Made by a program: the position numbers and the translations under genes. This document shows positions 17,166 through 26,025 of a stretch of DNA of 36,272 nucleotides, in pieces. The notes beneath the pieces are model-generated. The model had not been told where the DNA came from. It worked only from the letters and a program-made list of their open reading frames with translations, and did not search any database. The DNA is taken from positions 1-36,272 of the forward strand of contig JAEOTA010000045.1 of NCBI GenBank assembly GCA_016840085.1, in the 5' to 3' direction. The DNA comes from Promethearchaeota archaeon. Lineage in GTDB: Archaea > Asgardarchaeota > Lokiarchaeia > Sigyniarchaeales > SOKP01. Numbering within the stretch: the stretch's first letter is position 1; every line of letters starts with the position of its first letter.

Positions 17166-18089
17166 CTATATTGATATACTAGTCGGAGTAATTTTCTTGA
17201 AAGGTCCGATAGCATTTTCAGGCCATCCTGGGTTTATTTTCATAAGTGCGGCAAGATGAAATACTGCCCAAGCCCCACATAGATCGCAGTTGACATCATT
17301 ACCATAACAACAAAATGGTCTCTCAAATCCTTCATTCCCTAGATACAATGAAAGCATATGGTTTTTAACAGGGCATTTATTTGTGATTTCTAAGGCATTT
17401 TGAGAGAACATAAGGTTCAAGACCATCAAATTATTAAGAATGAAATTCGGATATTTTTTCTTGAGATTCATAACATTTTTTATTATTAGATCTCGTTCTT
17501 CTAAAGATTCCCAACATAAACCAGTTCTATCTTTTTTTTTTGGTACATAGAAGGTGAAATTTACTCCCCTAATTGGTGTTTCTTTTTGCAAATCTTCAAT
17601 AAACTCTTCAATAAATTCTTCATTCTTTTTAGAAATTACACAGTTGCATTGAAGATCACCTGTAAAATCTTCCGGTAAATTATTCAAATTTTTTAGAACT
17701 TTCTTAAAACAACCTTTACCTCTAATCTCATCATTAATTTCTTCAGGACCATCTAAAGAAATTACCCATTTTATCTTTGGTCCTAAGTTTATTAAGGGTA
17801 AAGTTCCATTTGTCGTAATCGTATTTTGAGGAAATAGTTTGACACCTAATTCTAATACATCTTTTCTTAAAAGTGGTTCTCCACCCATCCATACCATTCG
17901 AACTATCCCAAATTTTCTTCGATATTTTTTTATCTCTTTTATCATTTGTTCTGCAGGCATTTCATTCTTTTTAGTAGGAGTATGAGGAGTACCTTCTCGG
18001 TAAATAAAACAATGCTTGCACTTTAAAGTACATCTGTTTGTTATATTTATCATTGCAATAGGACGCAACTCTTTATTCAATGTTTCCAC
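17166..18089 (-). CDS. Radical SAM protein with C-terminal Cys cluster
   Basis: A 307-residue radical SAM enzyme. The SAM-binding [4Fe-4S] motif is C20-x3-C24-x2-C27 (TNRCTLKCKHC), with the GGEPLLR segment near residue 70 and the SLDGPEEINDEIRG strand near residue 131. The C-terminus carries a second set of cysteines (NKCPVK, PFCCYG, NCDLCGAW), which probably binds an auxiliary Fe-S cluster in SPASM/twitch fashion. It starts at a GTG. Its C-terminal pattern matches that of the radical SAM protein at 33207-34127, so the two are paralogues. Substrate unknown; it may modify a peptide, a protein or a lipid. It lies 133 nt downstream of the beta-glucuronidase on the same strand. Confidence 0.85.
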   Translation of the reverse strand: METLNKELRPIAMINITNRCTLKCKHCFIYREGTPHTPTKKNEMPAEQMIKEIKKYRRKFGIVRMVWMGGEPLLRKDVLELGVKLFPQNTITTNGTLPLINLGPKIKWVISLDGPEEINDEIRGKGCFKKVLKNLNNLPEDFTGDLQCNCVISKKNEEFIEEFIEDLQKETPIRGVNFTFYVPKKKDRTGLCWESLEERDLIIKNVMNLKKKYPNFILNNLMVLNLMFSQNALEITNKCPVKNHMLSLYLGNEGFERPFCCYGNDVNCDLCGAWAVFHLAALMKINPGWPENAIGPFKKITPTSISI

Positions 18090-18222
18090 TTTTTATATTT
18101 AATATTTTCTAATCTCAAAATCTTCAATTCAATCAAAATGTTTTATAGTTTTTAATAGTATTTAATTAGATGAGTTTAATTCAATTCTAAAAAAGAATTT
18201 AATAGGAAAATATAGAATTAAC

Positions 18223-19938
18223 TTATTTTTTCCACATTTTTTTTAGTTGATGTGCTGCCATTTTTGGTCTTCTATCCCTTGTAAAAACTCCTTTATAATT
18301 AATTCCTCCCATCCTTACAATACCCTGGGATGTCTTAAAATCACATAAATTCCAAACGTGTTGACCAACGATATATGATTTACTTTTTAAAAGATCAATG
18401 TATTTAGTTAGAAATTCTACTTGATATTCTTCACTGAACATCTCTGGAGGCTGTGCATGCCATCCAGGGATAGTATCTGTGCCAAACTCGCTTAAAATTA
18501 TTGGTTTTTGGTATCGTCGAAAAATTTTATCGAGTTCCTCAGACAAATGCTCAATTCCCTTCTCAATTTGACCTTGATCAGTATACCATGCATAATACCT
18601 ATTTAAACACACAATATCACAAAACTCAAAAGCCCGATTTTCTACGCCTTGGCTATTAACTAAAGTAATAAGGCGTGAAGGATCTAATTTTTTAGTAAAC
18701 TTGTAAAGCTCATGAAAGAAATCTTTTGAGAGTGGGCTGGAACGTGGTTCATTTGCTAAGCTCCATATGATTACGCTGGGATGATTCTTATCACGTTCTA
18801 CTAGTTCTTGAATGTATTGCTTACATAAAGTCAAGTGACGATCTAGATGTTTTTTAATAAATGTAAGCCCTACAGCAGGAATCTCATTAATTATTAAAAA
18901 GCCGAGACGATCAGCAAGGTTCATCATCTGTTCTGAATAGGGATAATGAGTAGTTCGAAAAGAATTTGCCCCAGTCCATTTCATTAAGGAAAAATCTTTA
19001 ATTATTACAGCAGGGAGGTAACCCCTTCCTGTTACAGGAAAATCTTCATGACGTCCAAATCCATATAAGTAAAGCGGTTTACCATTTAAAAACAGTTGAT
19101 CACCTTTAACTTCGATAGTCCTAATTCCAATTTTGATAGTATAAATATCAAATACTTCTCCGTTATTGAAAAGTTCCATCGTTAAATCATAAAGATAAGG
19201 ATTTTCAGGGGTCCATAACTTAGGATTCTTTACTTCAAGCCTAGCTTCTATTAGTTTTCTTTTATTTGACTTTTCAGCTGTAATCTCGGTATCATCTACT
19301 TTTAATATCAATCGCGATTCTATTGGGTGTTCATTTGCTAAATTTATCTTTACTAAAACTATTCCTGAATCACTATCTATATTAGTTATTACAGTAATAT
19401 CTTCTATACCTTCTTTAGGAATTGAATAAAGCAAAACTGGTCGATGAATACCACAAAATGGAAAGAAATCAAAATTAGTGTTAGGAAAGTTATATGGGCG
19501 TCCACTTGGGGGAACGCGTTCAGGTGAAAGGTGCCCATCCACACGTACTACAAGAAGATTTTTCTGATTTTTTACTAAGTTTGTAATATCAAATTCAAAT
19601 GGTAAATGACCCCCTTCATGAGTCCCTATATGTTCTCCATTAAGCCAAACATCTGCTAAATAATTAACGGAACCAAATCGTAGAACGACTTTTTTATCAT
19701 TCCAATCCCAAGGTATACTAAAGGTAGTTTGATACCATCCAGGTCCTAAAAAATCCCGATTTTCTGTGAATTGATCATTCCAACTTGCGGGAACAGCAAT
19801 AGGATCTCCATTAGAAAAACCCTCATTCCAATTTTTTTCTATTCCCTGATTATCCAAATCAAATTGGAAATCCCAAAATCCAGAAAGATCAATATACTGA
19901 CGATAATTATTTCTTATAGGATAAAGAATATGCAACAC
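18223..19938 (-). CDS. uidA: Beta-glucuronidase (glycoside hydrolase family 2)
   Basis: A 571-residue GH2 enzyme with the usual order: sugar-binding domain (about 15-175), immunoglobulin-like domain (about 180-275), TIM barrel (about 280-571). The UidA hallmark GFGRHEDFPVTGRG lies at 293-306, the acid/base E397 in ANEP, and the nucleophile E484 in SEFG. The glucuronate-recognising NxK motif is N547-Y-K549. There is no signal peptide, so it acts in the cytosol on imported glucuronides or uronic-acid oligosaccharides. It starts at a GTG (19938). A GGTG signal overlapping that codon, and homologues beginning MLYP, allow a start at the ATT codon three residues later. No sugar transporter is nearby. 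Transfer from bacteria is plausible. Confidence 0.92.
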   Translation of the reverse strand: MLHILYPIRNNYRQYIDLSGFWDFQFDLDNQGIEKNWNEGFSNGDPIAVPASWNDQFTENRDFLGPGWYQTTFSIPWDWNDKKVVLRFGSVNYLADVWLNGEHIGTHEGGHLPFEFDITNLVKNQKNLLVVRVDGHLSPERVPPSGRPYNFPNTNFDFFPFCGIHRPVLLYSIPKEGIEDITVITNIDSDSGIVLVKINLANEHPIESRLILKVDDTEITAEKSNKRKLIEARLEVKNPKLWTPENPYLYDLTMELFNNGEVFDIYTIKIGIRTIEVKGDQLFLNGKPLYLYGFGRHEDFPVTGRGYLPAVIIKDFSLMKWTGANSFRTTHYPYSEQMMNLADRLGFLIINEIPAVGLTFIKKHLDRHLTLCKQYIQELVERDKNHPSVIIWSLANEPRSSPLSKDFFHELYKFTKKLDPSRLITLVNSQGVENRAFEFCDIVCLNRYYAWYTDQGQIEKGIEHLSEELDKIFRRYQKPIILSEFGTDTIPGWHAQPPEMFSEEYQVEFLTKYIDLLKSKSYIVGQHVWNLCDFKTSQGIVRMGGINYKGVFTRDRRPKMAAHQLKKMWKK

Positions 19939-20145
19939 CTTCTTAAATTACTGTTCTTAAAATGTTATATTATAGGTATAAAAAAATCCATTATAAAATT
20001 AGTTAATGTGTTGTAAATACTATTAATTTTCGGTTAAAATGAAGGTAAATAATAATTTATTCCTTCAAAAATTCATATTTTTTTTAGTAGGATTATTTTA
20101 AATTTGATATTATTTACTTTTTGCTTTTTTATCAATTTATATTTT

Positions 20146-20289
20146 CTATTTCTCTGATTCTAAATCATTAATAGAAAGAAAAGTTTTTGTAAGCAATTCG
20201 TCTAGTGAAGGGTTATCTTTTAAATTAATTTCTTGGTGATATTTATAAAAATTTTTAAAAGCTTGCCATATAGAGGCATTATTTTGCAT
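20146..20289 (-). CDS. Possible 47-residue orphan ORF
   Basis: A short minus-strand frame starting at an ATG, with an amino-acid mix that looks coding (MQNNASIWQAFKNFYKYHQ at its start, ending in NDLESEK). No family is recognised and there is no clear ribosome-binding site. It may be a remnant of a longer gene. The rest of the 19939-20407 interval shows nothing recognisable beyond AT-rich spacer. Confidence 0.3.
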   Translation of the reverse strand: MQNNASIWQAFKNFYKYHQEINLKDNPSLDELLTKTFLSINDLESEK

Positions 20290-20407
20290 TTGTTCTTCAA
20301 AATAAAAAACTCAAAAATATAATAAAGAATTATAGATAGAAATAACATTTTATCATATTCATGCAATTCTGGATCCAAGAATTAGATTTAAATAGTGTTC
20401 CAAAAAA

Positions 20408-21382
20408 ATGAAAAAAGGATTTTTTGTTTTTAAGGCAGTATTTATTTTTATTTTATTAATTCTTAGTTCTATAGTTCTTTATTATTTCTTTTACTATAAT
20501 CAAAATTATGATTGGCAATCCATTGCTCTACGAGGTAATTGGATGGTTACTATTTTCTATTTTACGATATTTTTTTACGCTCTTTTTTTTTTGATCAATT
20601 TTAGATTATTTAACCTAATTTTTGTAATTATAATTACATTTGGAGCTATATTATGGCTTATAATTTACTTATTTGATCTTTTTAAGATTGAAATTGGTTT
20701 TTGGGATTGGTATACTATAAGAGATTCCACTACTATTGTCTCAATATGCATCCTATCTCCAGGATTTACTTTAAATCAAATAAAATTTATCAAAAACCAT
20801 TCAAACCAAAATGAAAAAGGAAAGGTTTTTAGGAATTTCCACATTCATGAAGGCTTTGTTGGCATTATATTTGTTATATTAGCTATTATCTTGATGATTG
20901 CTTTTTATATTTTAATCCAATTTAAAATTATGAATAATAAATTAAAAATTATCTTAGCTATTACTATGATTTTGTTATATCTTTTTTTATTTAGTGGAAG
21001 CTTCCTCATTTTCCGAGATAGAAGAGATTTAATCAATTTAAAATTTATTGAAAAACGAAATCCTACAATTAATAATGATAGATCAACAGTATTTAATCCA
21101 ATAACTCAAGATTCTATTCAATTTTTCAAATCTCCCCACTTGATTTTATATTCTTTTGGACTTCTACTTAATAGCTTTTCATTAAATATGCTTGTCCATG
21201 GAAAAGATTTCTTATTAGAAGAAATATTTAAACTTAAATATGGAATTGTGGTTTTTTTAGGCTTTATTTTTTGTTTTATTGGGGGAGCATTGATTGGTAT
21301 AGACTGGTATCGCTTATTTGGAAAAATATATCCAACTGAGTATCAAGAGATTGAAAAAATTTTGAATAAGTTAAGAAATTAA
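20408..21382 (+). CDS. Polytopic membrane protein of unknown function
   Basis: A 324-residue protein with seven or eight strongly hydrophobic segments: about residues 5-29, 45-65, 67-92, 148-172, 178-203, about 240-265 and 278-302, with a weaker one near 108. Short basic loops separate them, and a hydrophilic stretch (residues 125-145 and 205-235) probably faces the cytosol. No transporter, rhomboid or enzyme motif is seen. It is an isolated plus-strand gene among minus-strand genes, converging on the carbamoyltransferase with a two-base gap. I do not recognise the family. Confidence 0.7.
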   Translation: MKKGFFVFKAVFIFILLILSSIVLYYFFYYNQNYDWQSIALRGNWMVTIFYFTIFFYALFFLINFRLFNLIFVIIITFGAILWLIIYLFDLFKIEIGFWDWYTIRDSTTIVSICILSPGFTLNQIKFIKNHSNQNEKGKVFRNFHIHEGFVGIIFVILAIILMIAFYILIQFKIMNNKLKIILAITMILLYLFLFSGSFLIFRDRRDLINLKFIEKRNPTINNDRSTVFNPITQDSIQFFKSPHLILYSFGLLLNSFSLNMLVHGKDFLLEEIFKLKYGIVVFLGFIFCFIGGALIGIDWYRLFGKIYPTEYQEIEKILNKLRN

Positions 21383-21384
21383 GC

Positions 21385-22317
21385 TTAAAATTTATCTCGT
21401 AAAAATAACATAATCGCTTTCTGAATATGTAAACGATTTTCAGCCTGATCAAATACAATTGATTGAGGCCCATCAATGATCTCTGCTGTTTGTTCATATT
21501 CTCTCATCGCAGGTAAGCAATTCATAAATACCGCATCAGGTTTCGCAGCTTCCATAATTGATGATGTAACTTGAAAACGCATAAAAACTTTTTTCCGTTC
21601 TTCCTCTTGTTCTTGCGGTATTCCATAACTCATCCAGCTATCTGTATAAATTATATCCGATTCTCTTGCAGCTTCGAGTGCATCATGAACAATATTTACT
21701 TCAGCACCAGTTTTTTTGGAGATCTCTGAAGCTTCATCTATAATGATTTGTTCAGGTGAATATTCTGGAGCCTTAGGGCATGCAACATCCATTCTCCAAC
21801 CAAACATTGCACAGATCCTCATTAAATCATAGGTAACATTATTATGAGCATCTCCAAAGTAGGAGAGTTTCATGTTCTCTAAATTATTCTTTTTTTCTTT
21901 AATGGTCTGAAAATCTCCTAGTATTTGGCATGGATGTGCGAAATCATCTAGCATATTTATTACGGGGACATTAGCATATTTAGCAAGATCCCAGATATCT
22001 TGGCGTTTAAAAACACGAGCTGCAATAATATTTACAAATCTAGAAGCAACTTTTGCTGTGTCAGAAATATTTTCCTTTTTACCTAAGGGAGAATCTTTTA
22101 TCGAATAAAAAATAGCATGCCCACCTAATTGTTGCATCCCAGTTTCAAAAGATATCCGTGTTCTTAAAGATGGTTTTTCAAATAGCATTAAGAGTGTTTC
22201 TCCGTCTAAAGTTGAACTATATTTTTTAGGATTTTTCTTAATCTCAATTGATTTATTAATAACCTTCTCGCACTCTTCTTTTGAAAAATCTGAGACTTTT
22301 ACTAGATGTCGAACCAT
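21385..22317 (-). CDS. Ornithine carbamoyltransferase-like enzyme
   Basis: A 310-residue aspartate/ornithine carbamoyltransferase-family protein. The carbamoyl-phosphate loop is SLRTR (residues 50-54) and the HPCQ motif is at 128-131, as in ornithine carbamoyltransferases. Two substrate-side motifs deviate: the usual SMG loop reads DSWMSYG (226-232), and the usual HCLP reads NCLP (266-269). The protein may therefore belong to a divergent OTC subgroup or use another amine. With carbamate kinase it could run in the catabolic direction, from citrulline or another ureido compound to carbamoyl phosphate and then ATP. It lies 86 nt downstream of the flavoprotein gene on the same strand, probably in one unit. 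I left the symbol empty because the substrate is uncertain. Confidence 0.82.
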   Translation of the reverse strand: MVRHLVKVSDFSKEECEKVINKSIEIKKNPKKYSSTLDGETLLMLFEKPSLRTRISFETGMQQLGGHAIFYSIKDSPLGKKENISDTAKVASRFVNIIAARVFKRQDIWDLAKYANVPVINMLDDFAHPCQILGDFQTIKEKKNNLENMKLSYFGDAHNNVTYDLMRICAMFGWRMDVACPKAPEYSPEQIIIDEASEISKKTGAEVNIVHDALEAARESDIIYTDSWMSYGIPQEQEEERKKVFMRFQVTSSIMEAAKPDAVFMNCLPAMREYEQTAEIIDGPQSIVFDQAENRLHIQKAIMLFLRDKF

Positions 22318-22403
22318 TTTAACTACTTTAGAATTTTTAAGAATAATTAAATAGTAAAAAGAAAGGTTAGATATAAATCAGATGAGGTTATTTTTAAAAA
22401 TTT

Positions 22404-23570
22404 TTATTTTAATTCTTCTTCCGCACCAAAATCACGAGTATACGAAAGAGAATCTAAAATTTCTTTATCTTGTAAATTTAATTTTCCTGTTAGAAGACGG
22501 CTTAAAAGTTCTCCTAAACCAGGTCCTGTCATAAATCCTTGACCACACATACCGACTGCATTAATATAACCCTCAATTTGATTATCTTGTCCGATAATTG
22601 GATTTCCATCAGGGGTCATTGGATATAAGCCGCGCCAAGTTCTTCTTACTTTAATATTTCTTAGGCGAGGTAATAGTTGTATCATTCTCTTTGAAATCTG
22701 AGGTAAAAAAGAACTAGTTTCGCGACGATCTACTCCTGGAATATTTGGTTCAGGAGTTATACAGAAAATTATTTTTCCTTCATTATTTTGATAAAAATAA
22801 TAATTTTTAGAATCACCAAATTTTGGATCAGAATATGGTCTAATATCTACTATCATTGGTGAAAAGAAATTTTTTACTGGCTCAGTAATTCCAGCTTCAT
22901 GTGATTCAGGTTCTACAGGGATAGGGATGCCCAACATATTACTAATATCTTTAGCGTGAGCTCCAGCAGCATTGATAACATTTTTTGCATTATATTGATC
23001 TTGTGTAGTTTTAACGCCAATTATTCTATCTTTTTTTGTCATAATATCAATTACTTTCTCATTGAAATGATATTCGGCACCATAATTTTTAGAATGTCTA
23101 TAGAAAGCGTGTGAAGCTAATAAGGGGGAAGCATTTCCATCTTCAGGACTAAAAGTGCCACCTAATAACCCATTATCATTTATACCGGGGATAATCTGCT
23201 TAATTTTTTCAGCATCAACATAATTAATGTTTAAGCCATAACTTTTTTGAAGTTGAACTGTTTCTTGCAATAGTTTTTTATCATTTTCTGTGAAAGCTAA
23301 AAAAATATAACCTCCTTGATTCCACCATATATCATCACCAAATTTATCTTCCCAAGTAGAGAAAATTTCTATTGATCTTTGGCATAACCATATCTTTCCT
23401 TTGTGTGAATGAGTAGCTCGAATTCCACCAATTGCATGTTTATTATCGGCTTGAGCAACTGAAGGCAGTGAATCTATAACTAACGTTTTAAGTCCATCAT
23501 TTGCCGTAGCCAAAGCAGTTGTAACTCCCACACTTCCAGCACCAATAATAATAACGTCATATTCAACCAT
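22404..23570 (-). CDS. FAD-dependent amino-acid/opine dehydrogenase, beta subunit (SoxB/HcnC-like)
   Basis: A 388-residue D-amino-acid-oxidase-fold flavoprotein. The N-terminal FAD motif is VIIIGAGSVGVTTAL (residues 6-20). The C-terminal substrate/FAD region shows WRGLYPMTPDGNPIIGQ near residue 310 and a second glycine-rich GMCGQGFMTGPGLGELL near residue 345. It directly follows the large iron-sulfur flavoprotein gene: its ATG begins at the base after that stop codon. Such pairs include proline dehydrogenase complexes of Thermococcales, hydrogen cyanide synthase HcnBC, octopine/nopaline oxidases and sarcosine-oxidase-like enzymes. The beta subunit oxidises the amine. The substrate is unknown; the neighbouring ornithine/carbamoyl genes make proline, an ornithine derivative or an opine plausible. 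Confidence 0.85.
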   Translation of the reverse strand: MVEYDVIIIGAGSVGVTTALATANDGLKTLVIDSLPSVAQADNKHAIGGIRATHSHKGKIWLCQRSIEIFSTWEDKFGDDIWWNQGGYIFLAFTENDKKLLQETVQLQKSYGLNINYVDAEKIKQIIPGINDNGLLGGTFSPEDGNASPLLASHAFYRHSKNYGAEYHFNEKVIDIMTKKDRIIGVKTTQDQYNAKNVINAAGAHAKDISNMLGIPIPVEPESHEAGITEPVKNFFSPMIVDIRPYSDPKFGDSKNYYFYQNNEGKIIFCITPEPNIPGVDRRETSSFLPQISKRMIQLLPRLRNIKVRRTWRGLYPMTPDGNPIIGQDNQIEGYINAVGMCGQGFMTGPGLGELLSRLLTGKLNLQDKEILDSLSYTRDFGAEEELK

Positions 23571-25655
23571 TTAGAGTTCCTCCTTCTTATCTTTAGCACT
23601 AGCAAATATGCCCATGGGGACCTCAATAAATAAAGGGCGCTTTGTTCCTGGAATAATCTCTTCAGTTGATATTCCTTCTTCTCGAAATATTTTTTCAATT
23701 AAAGGAGTACATGTTTTACCCCCACAAGCTCCCATTCCTACTTTAGTTAAAGCTTTTAATTCATTAAAATCTCTTACTCCTGAACGTATCCACTTTCTGA
23801 TTTCTCCAACAGATACACGTTCACATCTACATACAATTATATCATCGTCAGTATAAGACTTCTGATATAATTCTAAAGGCTCACTATATCTTCTTTTATA
23901 TAATTTAATAGCTACAGCTTGTTTTGCTATTTCTGAAGGCAGTTGAACAGTTATTAATTGAGTTTTAGGAAACTCTTTTAATATTCGTGATCTATATACT
24001 CTAAATTCTCCCAATTCTCCCTTATTACCTACTACAATAACTTTTTCTTCTTTTTCTAATTTCTTATTTGTGAGTTCAAGGGGGAAAGTTACTAATGGTT
24101 TATCTTTATCGTTTCGATAATCCATTAATATAACTGCTAATCCAGGACAAACAGCTACACATTTTCCACACCCGATACATTCTTGCTCACCCTTGAAATA
24201 TGGTAATTGCATAATTGAATTATTTATAGTTTCAATTTGTTCTTGAGGACAAACAGAAGTGCATGGGTTGCAAGGAATTTCTTGATCACAGTAAAAAACA
24301 GGATATATACCTTCTTCTTTAAACAAAATATCTGATTTAATAGGTTGAGGTGGTTTAGATTTCATTATATTAGCAAATTTCTGAAGCTCATCGAGATTTT
24401 CAGAAATTTCAAATCTCATTTCTTTTAGAATCTTTAATGCTTCAATTTTACCAGTAAAAATTGCTGCAGAAGCTTCTGCAATTTCCTGAGCATCCCCAGC
24501 TACCCAGACTTTAAATCCAAATTCTTTTGCTTTATGAAAAAATTCATCAACTGGATTTAATCCTACAGCAATTAAAATAGTATCGCATGGAAATGTTTTT
24601 TCAGTTCCAGAAATTATATTAAAATCATTATCAAGTTGACCAATAGTAATAGATTCTACTTTATTCATTCCATTCGCAGAAATTATTGTATGATTAGTAT
24701 AAATCGGAACGCCTAATCGTCTTAATTTATCCTCATGAACTCTATAGCCACCACACTGAGGTAAAGCTTCAATAAGTCCTACTACTTCCATTCCTGCTTG
24801 GATTGCATGATATCCTGCAATTAATCCTACATTACCTCCTCCTATAATAAAAACATCATCTGCAGCTCTAACTAAATCTCGATTTACTAAAGTTTGAAAT
24901 GCACCAGCACCATATACTCCGGGGAGAGTATTACCTGGAAAGACCAACATCTTCTCCCTTGCACCAGTTGCAATTAGTAAATAACTAGTTTTTACGAGAA
25001 CATATTCCTTGTTATTTTTTAAAATTCCCACAAAACCATCACTAAAGACCGCTAAACAAACGCTATTTTTCCACACTTTAACATTTGATAAAGATCTTAC
25101 TGAATCACCAAGAATCTTCGCAATTTCAATACCACGTTTACCAGCATAAACATCTTCTTCTGACCCAAAAAATTTATGCGTCTGAAGAACTAGTTTTCCC
25201 CCAAGTCTACTTTTATCATCTACTAAAATGACTTGGAGTTTTTGTGTCCCTAAAACTTTAGTTGCTGATAATCCTGCAGGACCTGCACCAATTACCAGAA
25301 CTTCACTATCAATTATTTCTACATCTCCTACACTCACAGAATCATCAATTGGAGGTAATTCTGGTAATCCATTGCAACTTTTAATATTCATGCCCTTTTT
25401 AAGAGGGATCATACATGCTTTTACAGGAATACCATCTACAATTACATTACATTGAGCACATTGCCCATTTGCGCAAAACATACCCTGTGGACTATTATCC
25501 TTAACATGGTGGCCAAAAATCTTTATTTTATTCAGAAAAAGTGCCGAAGATATAACCATTCCTTCAAATCCAGTTAATACTTTTCCATCAAAAGTAAAAG
25601 TTATCTCCTTTTTTTTCTTTATCTCCAAAATTGGGTGTTTTGTTATATTATGCAT
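23571..25655 (-). CDS. Iron-sulfur/FAD dehydrogenase alpha subunit (HcnAB/SoxA-like fusion)
   Basis: A 694-residue multidomain protein. The order is: an N-terminal [2Fe-2S] domain (C61, C66, C69, C81); an FAD/NAD-binding disulfide-reductase-like domain (VLVIGAGPAGLSATKVLG near 119 and a second dinucleotide motif, VFIIGGGNVG, near 265); an insert with two CxxCxxxCP [4Fe-4S] motifs (about 455-515, NPCTSVCP and IGCGKCVAVCP); and a C-terminal BFD-like [2Fe-2S] domain (CRCERVSVGEI and GACGGKTC, about 630-675). It probably takes electrons from the beta subunit at 22404-23570 and passes them to ferredoxin, NAD or another acceptor. The domain set matches alpha subunits of archaeal dye-linked proline dehydrogenases. 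A decayed copy of its 5' end lies at 26769-26890. Confidence 0.87.
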   Translation of the reverse strand: MHNITKHPILEIKKKKEITFTFDGKVLTGFEGMVISSALFLNKIKIFGHHVKDNSPQGMFCANGQCAQCNVIVDGIPVKACMIPLKKGMNIKSCNGLPELPPIDDSVSVGDVEIIDSEVLVIGAGPAGLSATKVLGTQKLQVILVDDKSRLGGKLVLQTHKFFGSEEDVYAGKRGIEIAKILGDSVRSLSNVKVWKNSVCLAVFSDGFVGILKNNKEYVLVKTSYLLIATGAREKMLVFPGNTLPGVYGAGAFQTLVNRDLVRAADDVFIIGGGNVGLIAGYHAIQAGMEVVGLIEALPQCGGYRVHEDKLRRLGVPIYTNHTIISANGMNKVESITIGQLDNDFNIISGTEKTFPCDTILIAVGLNPVDEFFHKAKEFGFKVWVAGDAQEIAEASAAIFTGKIEALKILKEMRFEISENLDELQKFANIMKSKPPQPIKSDILFKEEGIYPVFYCDQEIPCNPCTSVCPQEQIETINNSIMQLPYFKGEQECIGCGKCVAVCPGLAVILMDYRNDKDKPLVTFPLELTNKKLEKEEKVIVVGNKGELGEFRVYRSRILKEFPKTQLITVQLPSEIAKQAVAIKLYKRRYSEPLELYQKSYTDDDIIVCRCERVSVGEIRKWIRSGVRDFNELKALTKVGMGACGGKTCTPLIEKIFREEGISTEEIIPGTKRPLFIEVPMGIFASAKDKKEEL

Positions 25656-26025
25656 CTAAGATCTTAAATTGAATAATTGAAAATAATATATCTTATTGAT
25701 ACAGATTGATTTACTTAATTTAATAAGCTTGTTAAATCTTTTTAAAGAGAAGACCTGCTTTTAATAGTAAAAAGCGAGAATAAAATGATTTTACAAAATA
25801 AGTTGTTTTGAATCTATTCTTTAATTAATCATATAAATTCTCAATTAATTATTGCATTTCTATTAGTACTTTATCTTTATCATATTTTTAAGAGTTATAT
25901 CAAAGCATAGAGTTTATATTTATAATTTTATTGACAAATATATATTATAAACAAAATTATTAGAAATACAACAGAAATAACCTTTTTAAATTAAATAGAC
26001 CTAATTATTAAAGGTGAAATACAAA
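25656..26025. other. Divergent AT-rich promoter region
   Basis: A 370-nt spacer between a minus-strand and a plus-strand gene. A TATA-like tract (ACAAATATATATTATAAAC) lies near 25935-25953, about 80 nt before the plus-strand start. No RNA gene, riboswitch or long repeat is recognised here. Confidence 0.3.

Noticed and set aside
23480..23698. Minus-strand frame across the junction of the two flavoenzyme subunits
   Set aside because: It is in a different frame from both subunits and is explained by their directly abutting stop and start codons.
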